A stretch of DNA of 64,000 nucleotides from Ooceraea biroi. Lineage: Eukaryota > Arthropoda > Insecta > Hymenoptera > Formicidae. This document shows, piece by piece, positions 35,955-47,200 of the stretch. Every line of letters starts with the position of its first letter. Position 1 is the stretch's first letter. Both the position numbers and the translations under genes were made by a program. The notes below the pieces were generated by a model. The model searched no databases. It was not told the DNA's origin and saw only the letters and a list, made by a program, of their open reading frames with translations. The stretch is taken from contig NC_039508.1 of assembly GCF_003672135.1 (NCBI RefSeq), positions 1,798,001 through 1,862,000 on the forward strand. Direction: 5' to 3'.

Positions 35955-37580
35955 AAAAAAGGAGAAGGAAGACAGCTCCTCCAGCGTTCGAACACGCATT
36001 CAAGTCTTCCGAAGAGTTTACAACGACTAGGATCGATGTGATCCCACCTATATCAAAATGTTGCTTCCACTAAAACTGGAGCTGTATCATCGTTTGTCGT
36101 TATTCCGTAAAAATAGAAAAAAAAAGATAAAAATAGAAAGAGGATATTCGTATTGCTGTTGCAGCGATCTATTGAAAGGAACAACCAAATCTATCTGCTT
36201 CCTCGAAGACGACATTCTCAATATGCCTTTTTCGAGAGAGATACACGATGTTCCGTTAATTTTAAGAATTTGATACAATAAACATATATGGATAATTATG
36301 TTGCACGCGCCCACAATACGAATGGCGCCTATGAGATCTAATTCGACTAATCGGCTAATAATAATATTAGCAAATTCATTTCTTATGATTTCCTATACTT
36401 GACAAACTGATATTATTGTAACAAGAAACGGAATCTTAAATTATCCAATATTACATTTTTTATTTGAGATTTAATTCTTAAAGAAATTGATTAAACGTGT
36501 CAGTAAAAAGGTGATGCAGAGGAAATCGTCGCCGAGGTCGAGATGGTGGTTCCTTTTGTTTTTCCGTCTTCGGAATAGAAATTCTACACATACAGAGCGT
36601 CCTCCAAAAGGAACGCGATTGTTTTTTAGCACATATAATATGTATCTCTGCAATATATGTATATATTATATTATATGCGTAATAATGTATTATTACGCGT
36701 ATTATTACGATCATTATTATCATCGTAAGAAATGGAGTAACCTTGTCGATCAGGTCAAAATATGAGTAGCATTCTTTCCAAATGTAATGCTACATCGTCG
36801 GTAGAGAATACACGATTCGAATGCAATTAAATATATCGGTTAATTATATATATATATTTAATTAACATGCGGTTCTTCCTCTCTTCTTCTATGTGTCCAC
36901 TCCCTGGCAAGTCATTGTTTATAAAACACTGACCATGTATTGTTAAATTTTAATAGGTCTCGTGTGAATCTACCCTTTTGCACAAATCTGGCCGCTTTGC
37001 CTCTTCACCTCAGTTTTCTCTTTACTTGACGAAAAGAAAATTGAAGAGAGGAGGAAAGATCACGTAATGGGACTAGTACGTCGAATAAACGATTACGTTA
37101 TCTTCCCGATTCACGTAAATGTGAATCAGGTCAGGTCTTGTCTGGCTTTTCTTTTTTACAGACATACGCGTTAATCGAAACACGATTCAAGCGCTCAACG
37201 TTATCTAATTTTATCAATGAAAAACTTACGAGTTTATCTCGATTATTGATTATGACGTTAACTTGAAGATTATCGATAGATATTGCAAAAATAAATGTTG
37301 TTTCTATAGTTTCATTATATGACGTTCTACGAAATAGTGAGATAATCGCAGACTGATCTCACGTGAATAGGTTTCCACATCTACGTTGCACGTATTTGCA
37401 TAAGTTATCTTTTCGTAGAAAGAGCACTATTCTATTATACTCACCTTTTCCTGGTATTAATTACAGGAGATACAAGGATTAATGTCCATATGTAAAGATA
37501 CATATCCTCATCATTGTCAGGAGCGGACGGAGAAGGGAAAGAGGAGCGGTAGAAAAGTAGAATACGTAATTAGCGTCCTG

Positions 37581-40500
37581 TTACATATTTTTCGGGGTTG
37601 TGGTGATGGTGTCTTCCCCTCCTCCACTGGACCAATGCTTTTCATGCTCGCGTAATTCAAATTCCCAACGCAGTTCTAACTCGCGCATGTCGTTTGCGAT
37701 TCCTGCCTCGTATGTGTCCTGCTGTATACACATAATCCATTAGTTAATCACGATCACGATGAAGCAATTAATTATAAATGTTGATATTACGTAATTCATC
37801 ATCGAAATTTTAATATTATTAAAATTAAGCGTAATGTTAATCACACACAAACGCGCGCGCGCATACGTGATTGTATCTTTAGAAAAATAAAATCTAAAGA
37901 AAAGGAAAGAATAAAATCTAAAGAAAAAATCTTAAAGAACGATACGATTGTATTCTTGTACTGACCTCTTTGGTTTTGTAATCTTGATTGTATTCTTGAT
38001 TGGACGGCCAATTGGTAGAAGAATGGATCCAAGGAAGAGTGGTAGTGCCGGTCCCATAGGGATTACTCCAATTTTGCGCGTCTCTCTCTCTCTCCTTAAT
38101 ACCTTCCATCATACGTAATTCTTGTGCGAATCGCTCACCCGTGAAAAAAGCAGCGGTACCTTGCGTCGCTAACTGAAACTTTCAAGACACGAACTTGAAA
38201 CTTTATTAGAATTATAAAAGCGGGAAAGGAGTTTAAAACTAAAAATTTTTGAGACTTTTAAGTGTATTTAGGAATTTGGCGAATTAAACTGAATGATGTT
38301 TCGTTTTTCACAGACTAAGTAAAGAACTTATGAGTTACCTTTAGGTCAATGATTTCCTTCTCAAGATGTCTAAGGTGTTGCTTCACTCTCTGCGACTCGA
38401 GGATTAAGCTAAAATATACATTTATGCTTTTGTTATTCTGAATAAAGATAATAATCTACAAATAAAAAAGTAGTATATGCTCTATACCACTCACTCTTTC
38501 GACATGCATTCCGGTCTTGAAAGACGTGGCTGCAATTCTGACGTGGCATCACAGCCAAGAGTAACATAACTATCGTTAGTGAAACCATCATTACCAGGAT
38601 TCATTGATTGTACACTGGCGTCGACTGTCGTGTACGCTGCGACGATAAATACCAATTAACAGTTAATTAAACTAATACGATATTTCTATCAAATTTATTT
38701 ATTTATATATCTTATTCCACTTACGTTGATTACCATAATACCAGGATGTAATGGAGTTTGGAGTTTTAAATGCAGTGGATTGCACTGGGGCAGGAGTGCA
38801 TCCAAGTCTCTCGTTGTAAGAACTTACAGGATGCGATAGGGCTCCGTTGCAAGGAGATCTACAAATATATTAATAACATAAATATAAATATATATAATAA
38901 TATACGTAATAACATATGTATGTATTTAATGTGCGCGCACACGCATGCACAATATTATCGTTACATGCTTACCTTATTAAAGTTTTCGCCAGTTTTGATT
39001 CCTCTTTGTTATCCAGTGATACATCTATAGGCACAAAGAGTCCGTCATCATCGAGCAGATGCGAAAGCGGTGGTGGCGGTGGCGGTGGCGGTGGTGCTGG
39101 TGACGGCGGATCCGTTCCGGGAGGGCAACGAAAGCTGTTTGCAGTAGTCCATATGGAATAATTGTTAGATGTCATCAATGACAAGTCGCTACCCTGTCGA
39201 AAATCGTAATTCTATAGAAAACAGAAACGCGATATAATGATTAAACGTATCGCGTATTTTTGAAAGAGTATAACAGGTTTGATTCTACACTAACAAAAAG
39301 GAAAAAAAAGATGTGTATATATAGCTATGCTTAGACATGGAATGTCTAAGGAAATACAAAAAAGTAACATGCAGTCCCTTACAGTCTTCACCTGTGGTGA
39401 CATCAACTGCTGCTGTTGCTTGCCGATCATCGCTTCCAGCTGATTTAGAATTTCCATCTTGCGTTGTAACAGCATCGCCAACACAGTTTTTGGCATCGTT
39501 GTTGTTCGTTGCTATTATACATTATTTTTATTAAATAAAATTATATATTAGAGTAGATGTATAAAAATATCTGGATACGTATAGTGTATTCTTTGAGTTT
39601 TGGAATTTCAGTATCGATATGATTGAATTCTCAAGAAACAACTATATCAAACTATAAGCGAAATAACAAATTATTACAGTATCTGCTTTCAAATGTACAA
39701 TATTTGCCACATCTGGGAAAAATAATCACTTTTTTGTCGTTTGTCATGTGGCCCACTGGTACGATTTGTGGAGGGTCCCATACTCCCAAATTAGTCGCGG
39801 CTGTCGGTCCGTAATCGACGGTGGCGATAGGTCCTGGCGGCATTATGTAATGCCCAGGGCAATGAATGGTCGGAGCTGCCCCGCCTTCCACCATAGCGCC
39901 TTTCATGGAGCACAGGCCGATGTGGGACAATTTTTGGGAGGACACAGGAGACAGCATGTAGTTCGATGTCAGTGAGTCAATCAAATTATTTTCCAAATTA
40001 GTCGAAATGGCCGTTGGATGCTGAACCGTTGAAGTAACTGAGATAACAAACAATTATTCTATTTAGATACATATATCATGTGCGTCATCTTACTTCAAGA
40101 GAAAGATACCTTACGCTATCAGCAAGTATCAGTAATTCGCTCCAGATATAATGCATGTTAGTGACAAGTATCTCCTATACTCACTTTCTCTGTCATGTGC
40201 CTTTGCAGGATGATATGCCGTCAAATCATCATTTTGCTTGCTGAAGGACTTGTTATTCTTTTCGCCCTTTTCCGTCTGACTTGCACTTGTTCTGATGCTC
40301 ATCTTACGATTTTTCGATCTGTATCTATGCACGTGAAATCAAAGCATACACGTCATTCTTTTCTACTAGTTTCTACCTCGTTTATCGCATTTAATTTCAT
40401 TTCCAGGAATGGATGATTTTGGTGGATATCAATTTAGTTTTTCAACACACACTCACTTATCAAGTTCGGTATCGCTGTGAGCAAAGGTGCAGTTGCTAGA

Positions 40501-42811
40501 TCGTGGACAGATTCCACGCAGGGCCAGATCCCTGCACATGCTAACTTTGTACTTGCCGGTCGTCATGCTTGGATTCAAATTTCCACCAGGTCCACTGCCA
40601 CCACCATCCTGCGCCGTTGACTTCCTATTCCCGCCGCCGCCACCGCCGCCGCCACTCCCACCGCCGCCGCCGCCGCCGCCGCCGCCCCCGCCGCTACCGC
40701 TGCCGTGTTGTCGCACAAAATCCACCAGCGTAGCTACCACTATTCTAACAGCCTCCAGGGCCGCTCGACATTCAGTCAGGCTCGGTGGTTCCGTTTCTAA
40801 ATAATTTATAATTTACATTTATATTATATTTATTATTATTTATAATTTATATTATAAAAAAGAGACTGTTTTTAAGAAATTTTCTCATAATACGCTATCA
40901 AATAATTCGAGATTCGAGTGCATCATGCTCCTGGTGCAGGATCAGGAGGGTGCTCCTCGTGGAAGAGTAGAAAATATTGGAAATAACGCATTATCCGCAT
41001 ACCTGGGCTGGGATCGATGGTGGCCAATAGCTCCAGTTGTGGCCTGAGACCGCTCAATTGTCCAGGATCAGGCGTCCGTTGTAACGCTATCACGAGTTCT
41101 TGCACACTCTGAGCGAACGACTGCGGTGTCTGCAATTTATCAATGATGCTCTGCATGTGCGATTTGTGAGCGGTGTCGCCATAAAGTAGCGCCGACCACT
41201 GATCGGGCGCGATGCGCAAACCCGCCTCCGTAGCGATCTGCACAATCTGCGCATCGTGCTCGCGTCTCAGAGCTTCGTAAGTGCGAAACTCCTCTTTTAA
41301 TTGCATCAGGGACGAATCGCCCTCGCGTTTTGACACCTGATAACACATGAAAAGTTGGAACAATTAATAGATTAATATAACGGATATAATTGATGACACA
41401 AACGATTGATTTGTTCAACATATATGGCTCTTAACACGAACATAGGAAGGAAAACAAATATACAAAATTATTTTAATCGAATTTGATGTTATTACTAGAG
41501 GTAGAGATTGTGTACTGCACATTACCTTGAAACAGCTCGCCCGATACAGAAGCTGTACTACGTGGCCGATGCTGGTCTTACTAGCTTGTGGAAAATGTGG
41601 CTCTAGACGCTGCACCACGAACATCACCAACACTTTGCGAGACAACGCCGATCCATCTTCTAGCGCCAATAGCACGAGCTTCAGAACTTCCTCCTGCATC
41701 GCTAGAATTGATATGCAAAGGCTTTTCAATCATTTTCAAGGATTTTTATAAATACAATCTTAACAACTATATGCAAAAGTTTTAAATTTTCTCTATAAAG
41801 AATTTTTTTGAGGAAAAAGAAATTGGCACAATGCCAGGTAAAGAAAGATATAATTATCCAGATTAAATTTACCTGGTCCTAGAAACTGACAGCCACGAGC
41901 TCGTACAGCCGCCCAGAGATTAGCGCTGAGCTGCTGTGGATTCTGATGCTGCAGTATGAGCTCGGTGACAGTGCGTTCGCCGAGACTGCGAGCAGCGCGC
42001 AATGCACGCGCCCTTCCCTCTGGCTCCACCAGTTGACAGCCCAGCAATGTCACCAACTTGCGTTGCATCGGCCGAGAGACCAATCCTCCGACTCCAGTCC
42101 CAATACCTACACATTAAACAGATTAAAGATGAAATTTTAACATTTCTATTAAAATATATACGATTTTAACATTATTTATACATATTTATGCACAATTTGC
42201 AAATAGATGTGAGTTGAATGAATAATCTAATTTACTGATTTAATTGCAACAATGGCTGTAATAATAAGATTAGTGTCTACACTGGAAAAGACAATTTGTA
42301 TTCAATATTTATTTGAGATAGATATCATACCTGCATTGTTGGTGCTTTGGCATGGTTTAAGATAAAGAGCGAGTTCCTCGATACAATTCTTGGCCCGCAA
42401 ATAATTGCTATGTTGATCAGTCGGCAGAAGCTTCTGATAATTTTGTTGCTGACTTAGTGCAGAAGCAGACGAGGCAACAGCAGGAATAGGATTACCCAGC
42501 AGTTGTAACAACGCCTCGTTCACCGGCAATCTATCAATGTCGGTGTTGATAACGCTCTATGTAAAAACAGGAAAGAAAAATAGTAAAAAATTGTATTACA
42601 TATATTAATTTGTAATTATTTGTTTATCATATATGCGTAATTATCATACCTGATCAAAAGGGCATTGTTTACGATGCAGATTGGCGAGACAAGCACGACA
42701 TATAGTGTGGCCACAGCCAAGCGATATGGGTCCTCGTATGGCTGCGTCAAAGTCGTGACAGCAGATTGGACACGACAAAAATTCAGTCCACTGCGGTGCC
42801 TGTATTGGCAT
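37581..42811 (-). CDS. roq: Roquin homologue: RING-ROQ-CCCH RNA-binding E3 ligase and mRNA-decay factor
   Basis: Fifteen exons join in frame to about 990 residues: 42650-42811, 42331-42556, 41873-42106, 41526-41701, 41003-41336, 40457-40796, 40185-40324, 39730-40037, 39392-39511, 38973-39211, 38725-38858, 38495-38636, 38339-38408, 37966-38172 and 37581-37721. Residues 14-54 form a C3HC4 RING (CPICCHDF, CGHTICRAC, CPFDQ). The ROQ domain follows, with KNCIEELALYLKP, SRPMQRKLVTLLGCQLVEPEG and QLLYRASCFKV. A CCCH finger at about residue 470 reads CRDLALRGICPRSSNCTFAH (C-x8-C-x5-C-x3-H). Roquins bind stem-loop decay elements in 3'UTRs and recruit deadenylases. Oddities: an almost pure Gly run before the CCCH finger and a poly-Pro stretch in exon 10. 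The donor of the eighth exon (AAAAAA/GTGATT) is weak and chosen by phase. The C-terminal exons contain a Gln-rich helix and a coiled-coil-like segment. Confidence 0.94.
40624..40692. repeat. GCC/CCG trinucleotide tract coding for poly-Gly in roquin
   Basis: An almost uninterrupted run of CCGCCG/GCC units on the plus strand. Read on the minus strand, it gives glycine with two serines. It precedes the CCCH finger exon segment and is likely to vary in length. Confidence 0.85.
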
Positions 42812-43673
42812 TCTACGCAACAGAGACAACAGAAAATTATGTAAAAAGAAGGACGATATATAAATTACTATCAGTGTCATTATTTGATAAGGGAGAAAAG
42901 AAGCGACACGCATAAGCACTAAGCCGTACAAGACTTGTTGAAATTTTTCTCGATATTTTCCATTGAAAGTTATTTGTTCTTTTAATCATCTATAACATAT
43001 ATTTTTGAATAGCAAAACTTTTCAAACAATTAGATTGCACCCTCGACGTTTCTCAAGTATATTAAAATACACAAGCAAATCTGAAAAATTTTAAAAGTAG
43101 ATAAAGTGTTTCAAGATTGAAAATATACACGCGTACAGAATGCGACACAAGCAGACGGTTCTGCTTCATAACCACATTTCACTGCAATCATTCGATCGAG
43201 AGATCATGATGTAGCATTGACGTTGATCAGTCGATCGGTCATCGTTTGCACATCGTGATAGAGAGATAAAGGAGAAAAGTTGGGCGAGAGTGCCGCAGGC
43301 CGTTCTCGCAGGCAAAAATCTGCTTCTACGTGTATCGCAATCGTTCTCGATGTCATGACAGCGAGATTCGAGTTTTCGTGGATTAATCGACAATGTAAAA
43401 TCACCGAAAATCACCACACTCACATCACTACCCACCTCGTTATATCCCTCGCAAAACATTACATCGATTACACTTTTTGCGCATTACTCCTATCGCGGAG
43501 TTTTGCGCGATTCGCAGCAGCACAGACCCCAATCCACGCACACGAACGCGGTGACGACAATTACGACGACACCCATGTTCCATAGCTGCGAGAAATGATC
43601 AAATGATCTAGAAGGCCGCTCTCGATAGTTCCATTTCCTGCCACTCTGCGCCGCCAAACGCGCTTCGCCTCTG

Positions 43674-43705
<32 letters not shown>

Positions 43706-44278
43706 AGCGCATTAGAAAAATAACTAAGGATTTAGTTATTTTTAGCAAATTAAAAAAAATGTTACCCATGTTTTTATTTTTCTCTGTATGTACTTATGTA
43801 TGTACACGGACACGTACGCCGTGCATGCCACGCACAATCCGTGTGAGTGTGTGTGCGTGCTTATATACACTACATCTCTTCCATATTTTATTTGATTTTT
43901 TATTTCTGCTTTTTTCCCATCCACTCTTTAGTTACAACTTTCGCAGAGTAGATAAAAACTAGGTCTTTTACGCGACTCTCGACAGGTCGACAGCTCGATT
44001 CGCTGGAGTCGCCAGTGTCGGCGCGGCGTCGGCGCGTTACGTGCGCGTGTGCCTCCAGCGGTACGAGCTGGTCGTAGCGGTAGTAGCGGTGGTGCGGCGA
44101 ATGCGTGCGGTGGTCGAAGGTCACGTATGCATGTACATACATGTACGTACTTACATAGATAAATCCAGCTCGCCGCAGCGTGGCTTCGCGCTTTGTCGTT
44201 GCGATAGGGTGGCAGCGCTTCGTATTGGCGTTTTACCTGGTTTTTTCATAGTGCAGTATAGCGTCACGTGTAAATAAT
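42812..44278. other. Divergent promoter region of roquin and SCaMC
   Basis: No coding region. Roquin and SCaMC start head to head over about 1.5 kb. The acceptor TTGCGTAG ending at 42813 lies one base before the roquin ATG, so a 5' non-coding exon must be further right. A (GA)n tract lies at 43674-43704. CpG content rises from about 43.4 kb to the SCaMC ATG, marking the promoter of one or both genes. Confidence 0.5.
43674..43704. repeat. (GA)n microsatellite in the roquin/SCaMC intergenic region
   Basis: GA repeats with one GC interruption, between the two divergent genes. GA repeats bind GAGA-type factors in insects, so a promoter role is possible but not shown. Confidence 0.75.
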
Positions 44279-47200
44279 ATGCCAGGGAACGGCGGCGTGC
44301 GTGTGAGCGCGTCGCCGGCAACGCGTGTGGTTGTGACGCCACCGCCGGCGCACTACCTTCACGAGCTGCCGGCCCAGGACGAGGAGCGGCTGGCGCGGCT
44401 GTTCCAGCGCCTCGACCTCGATGGCAACGGCCGCATCGACGTGCACGACTTGTCCCAGGCTCTCCGCGAGGTCGGCGTACACTCGCAGTATGCACACTAT
44501 GCACAGGTACGTTCATTACGCGCTCGTGCGCACGTGTATACGTGTATGCTGCTTCATTTTGCGCCAGCACTTCGCACAATATATTGTATACGTTTTCTTA
44601 ACATTTCTCTTACATCTTGTCACGCCAGCCATCTACAGTGCGTTCGAATATTTCTTCTTGACATTCATCTTTCCGTTTCCTCTTTTATGGCTGCCTTCTT
44701 CTGACGTACAGTATCTGTTTATCTGTCAGCATTATTCCTGTCAATTGTTATGGGAATGATGACGCGAAAGTTTAGTTAGACCAAGCATTCGCGTACATTT
44801 ATTGTCTATTACCTCTCTCTCTCTCGCATACATGTTGAAGAAACGTAAATATATCGAAGGAAAAAAGAAGGAGGAAGAAATTGATAACCTCTTAATTTTC
44901 ACAGAAATTTCTGGCCAGGTCAGATCGCACCAAAAGTGGCGATATCAGTCTGGCCGAGTTCATACATTATGTTCGCGAACATGAAAAAAATCTGCGACTA
45001 CAATTTTCTAACCTTGATAAAAATAGAGATGGTAAGTAAATGTTTCAATCAAGTAAACTAGTCTTGAGAAATTCCAATGTTGAGATTAAAGTATTCCAAT
45101 AATATATATGATATAAAGTTACACTATTACTTATTGTTAACGAATAAGCAAGGTATTTGCCTTCTTGGATCAAGTGTGGTCTATTTTAATTATAGTATCT
45201 AACAGAATATTTTTTATTATATTTATAAGAAAAGGCTTAAAGATCTTTATATCGTTCTGTTGTTTACAGGCAAAATAGATTTAGAAGAATTGATACGAGC
45301 TTTTAAAGACCTGGGAATAGAAATTGCACGGGAGGAAGCAACACAGTTATTGCAACGGTAATTTTATCATTTATAATACAATTAATTAATAATTTTTCTA
45401 GTTGTTAAATAAACTCATTATGTCAAATAATGTTTTTGAAAATTTGTATGTATGTGTACAAAAAGAAATACTAAAACTTAAATAACATTTAAGGGATATA
45501 AACAATTAATTACACTATACTATGCTCTTATTAAGTTTGTAATATATTATACTATGTTATACATTAATTATTATATTATGTAGAATGTAATAAGCTTATT
45601 GTTTACAGTATGGACCAAGATGGAAGTCTCAATATTAGTTTCAACGAGTGGCGGGATTTTCTCCTCTATGCGCCTAGTACTACTTTGCTCGACATCATCG
45701 AATACTGGCATCATACCACGGTAAGTACACAGCAAACATAACGCGTGTAATTTAGTTTTTGTATTAACAAGGGACAATATACACAGCGCAAACTAACTGA
45801 GAGAAAAAAGCGAAAAAAGAATTTAGTGCGTGAAGCAAGTCACCCCTGGAAAATATGGGGGCCAGAGAAAGCTAGAACAGCTGCGAGGAATTACTAGGCC
45901 GCTGTACGTTGGCAATGACTCGACTGCTACGTGACGTCACAAGCCGAGCCTCCAGCCGACGATCAATCGTGGATCAGACCGGCATTATCCAGATTGCGGT
46001 CGGTCAAGTTACCGCTTTTCTTCTCCCTCCCTTCCTATCTCCCTCCATCTCTCTTTCTCTCTCTCCGTCTTTCGCTAACAGTGGCTGAAAATTATGCTGC
46101 TCTGTAAAAGCAGTTTTAGGTTTTCTTTAAGCTTTAGTTAAGCCTTGGCGTCGCCCAGAAAAACTAGGAATGATGATTGTATTGTTTGTGATGATTCATC
46201 GTGATTTATCAGTAATGAGAGATGATTATGAAATGCGTTATATACATGATTAATGTATATCAAATTGTATAGATCTGTATATTGTACGTATATAATAATA
46301 TATGGACGATCGTGGACTTTGCATACGAACGCTATACGAAACAATTTAGTGGATGTCCTCTTAGATTATGAAAACTGAATTGCCAATAAGTGTATCTGAC
46401 GAAACTCCACGTGACATTTCGTCATCCACTTATCTATATAACATTGAGCCAGTGATCCCCAACTTTTCAACTGTGCAATTTTTCATACATACCTTTTCAT
46501 TTTCCATTGACATAGATATCAACTAAGTGGAGCTATTGATACTAATAATTGATAGTAATAATACAAATTATGTTAATTGCAAATAATTGTAGAAACAATT
46601 ACAAAATATAAGTGGCAGCAATTACTACTAATTGGAATAATCATACATGGACACTAATAACAAACGAAAACAGAGAAAGAGAGAGAGAGGGAAGGAGGAA
46701 GAGTGTGTGTGTATATATGAGTGTGTGAACAAATGATAATTTTAAGCCATGTGCAGAAACGTGCAAGCAAAACTTGTACTTTATCGCCCTATTAGATCAT
46801 AAGCAAAGTTTGCACTGTGAGATTTGTAATGCTCGGTAAAGTTTGGTTGCCGTCATCGCGCGGATATTTACCCCGATTAAACGTATACTTTGATTCTGAC
46901 GTCGAGAATTGTAGAGGGAAGAGAGGCAAGGAGAATGTGCAGACGGGCAAGCAGACATTCCCCGTTTTGGTGGGGCGGTATCTCGGACTCTGGATTTTCC
47001 TCATGCTTGGCTCTGTCGTCAGTCTTGCGATCGGACTCCGAGCGCTCGAATCGTTGGTTCGGAGCTCGTCCCCCTTCCTGCCATCAACGACCACTCAAGA
47101 CCAATCGTTTCGCGCTACAAGATTTCATTCTCTTCGGCCAAGTTGCAACGATTCCTCGTTAGATCATCTATCGACAATTTTTATCGCGTCACCGAGGCAA

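Larger units (their letters stand above)
29779..37580. other. Gene-poor region of about 7.8 kb
   Basis: No conserved coding exon could be recognised on either strand. From 29.8 to about 31.1 kb it is CpG-rich and should contain the inositol synthase promoter and 5'UTR. Beyond that it is AT-rich, with a (GA)n tract at 31325-31353 and short simple repeats. A TATA-like sequence at 35947 lies upstream of a 71-codon frame at 36058. The 37.0-37.5 kb part is probably roquin 3'UTR. The size of the gap leaves room for a non-coding RNA or a far-upstream exon that cannot be seen by eye. Confidence 0.5.

Noticed and set aside
35975..36000. GTTCGAACACGC as a possible tRNA B box
   Set aside because: No matching A box or acceptor stem could be found by eye around it; no tRNA gene is supported anywhere in the window.
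36660..36740. Tyr-rich frames in AT-rich DNA near 36.5-36.8 kb
   Set aside because: Low-complexity AT/TA sequence read as Tyr/Ile; no gene features.
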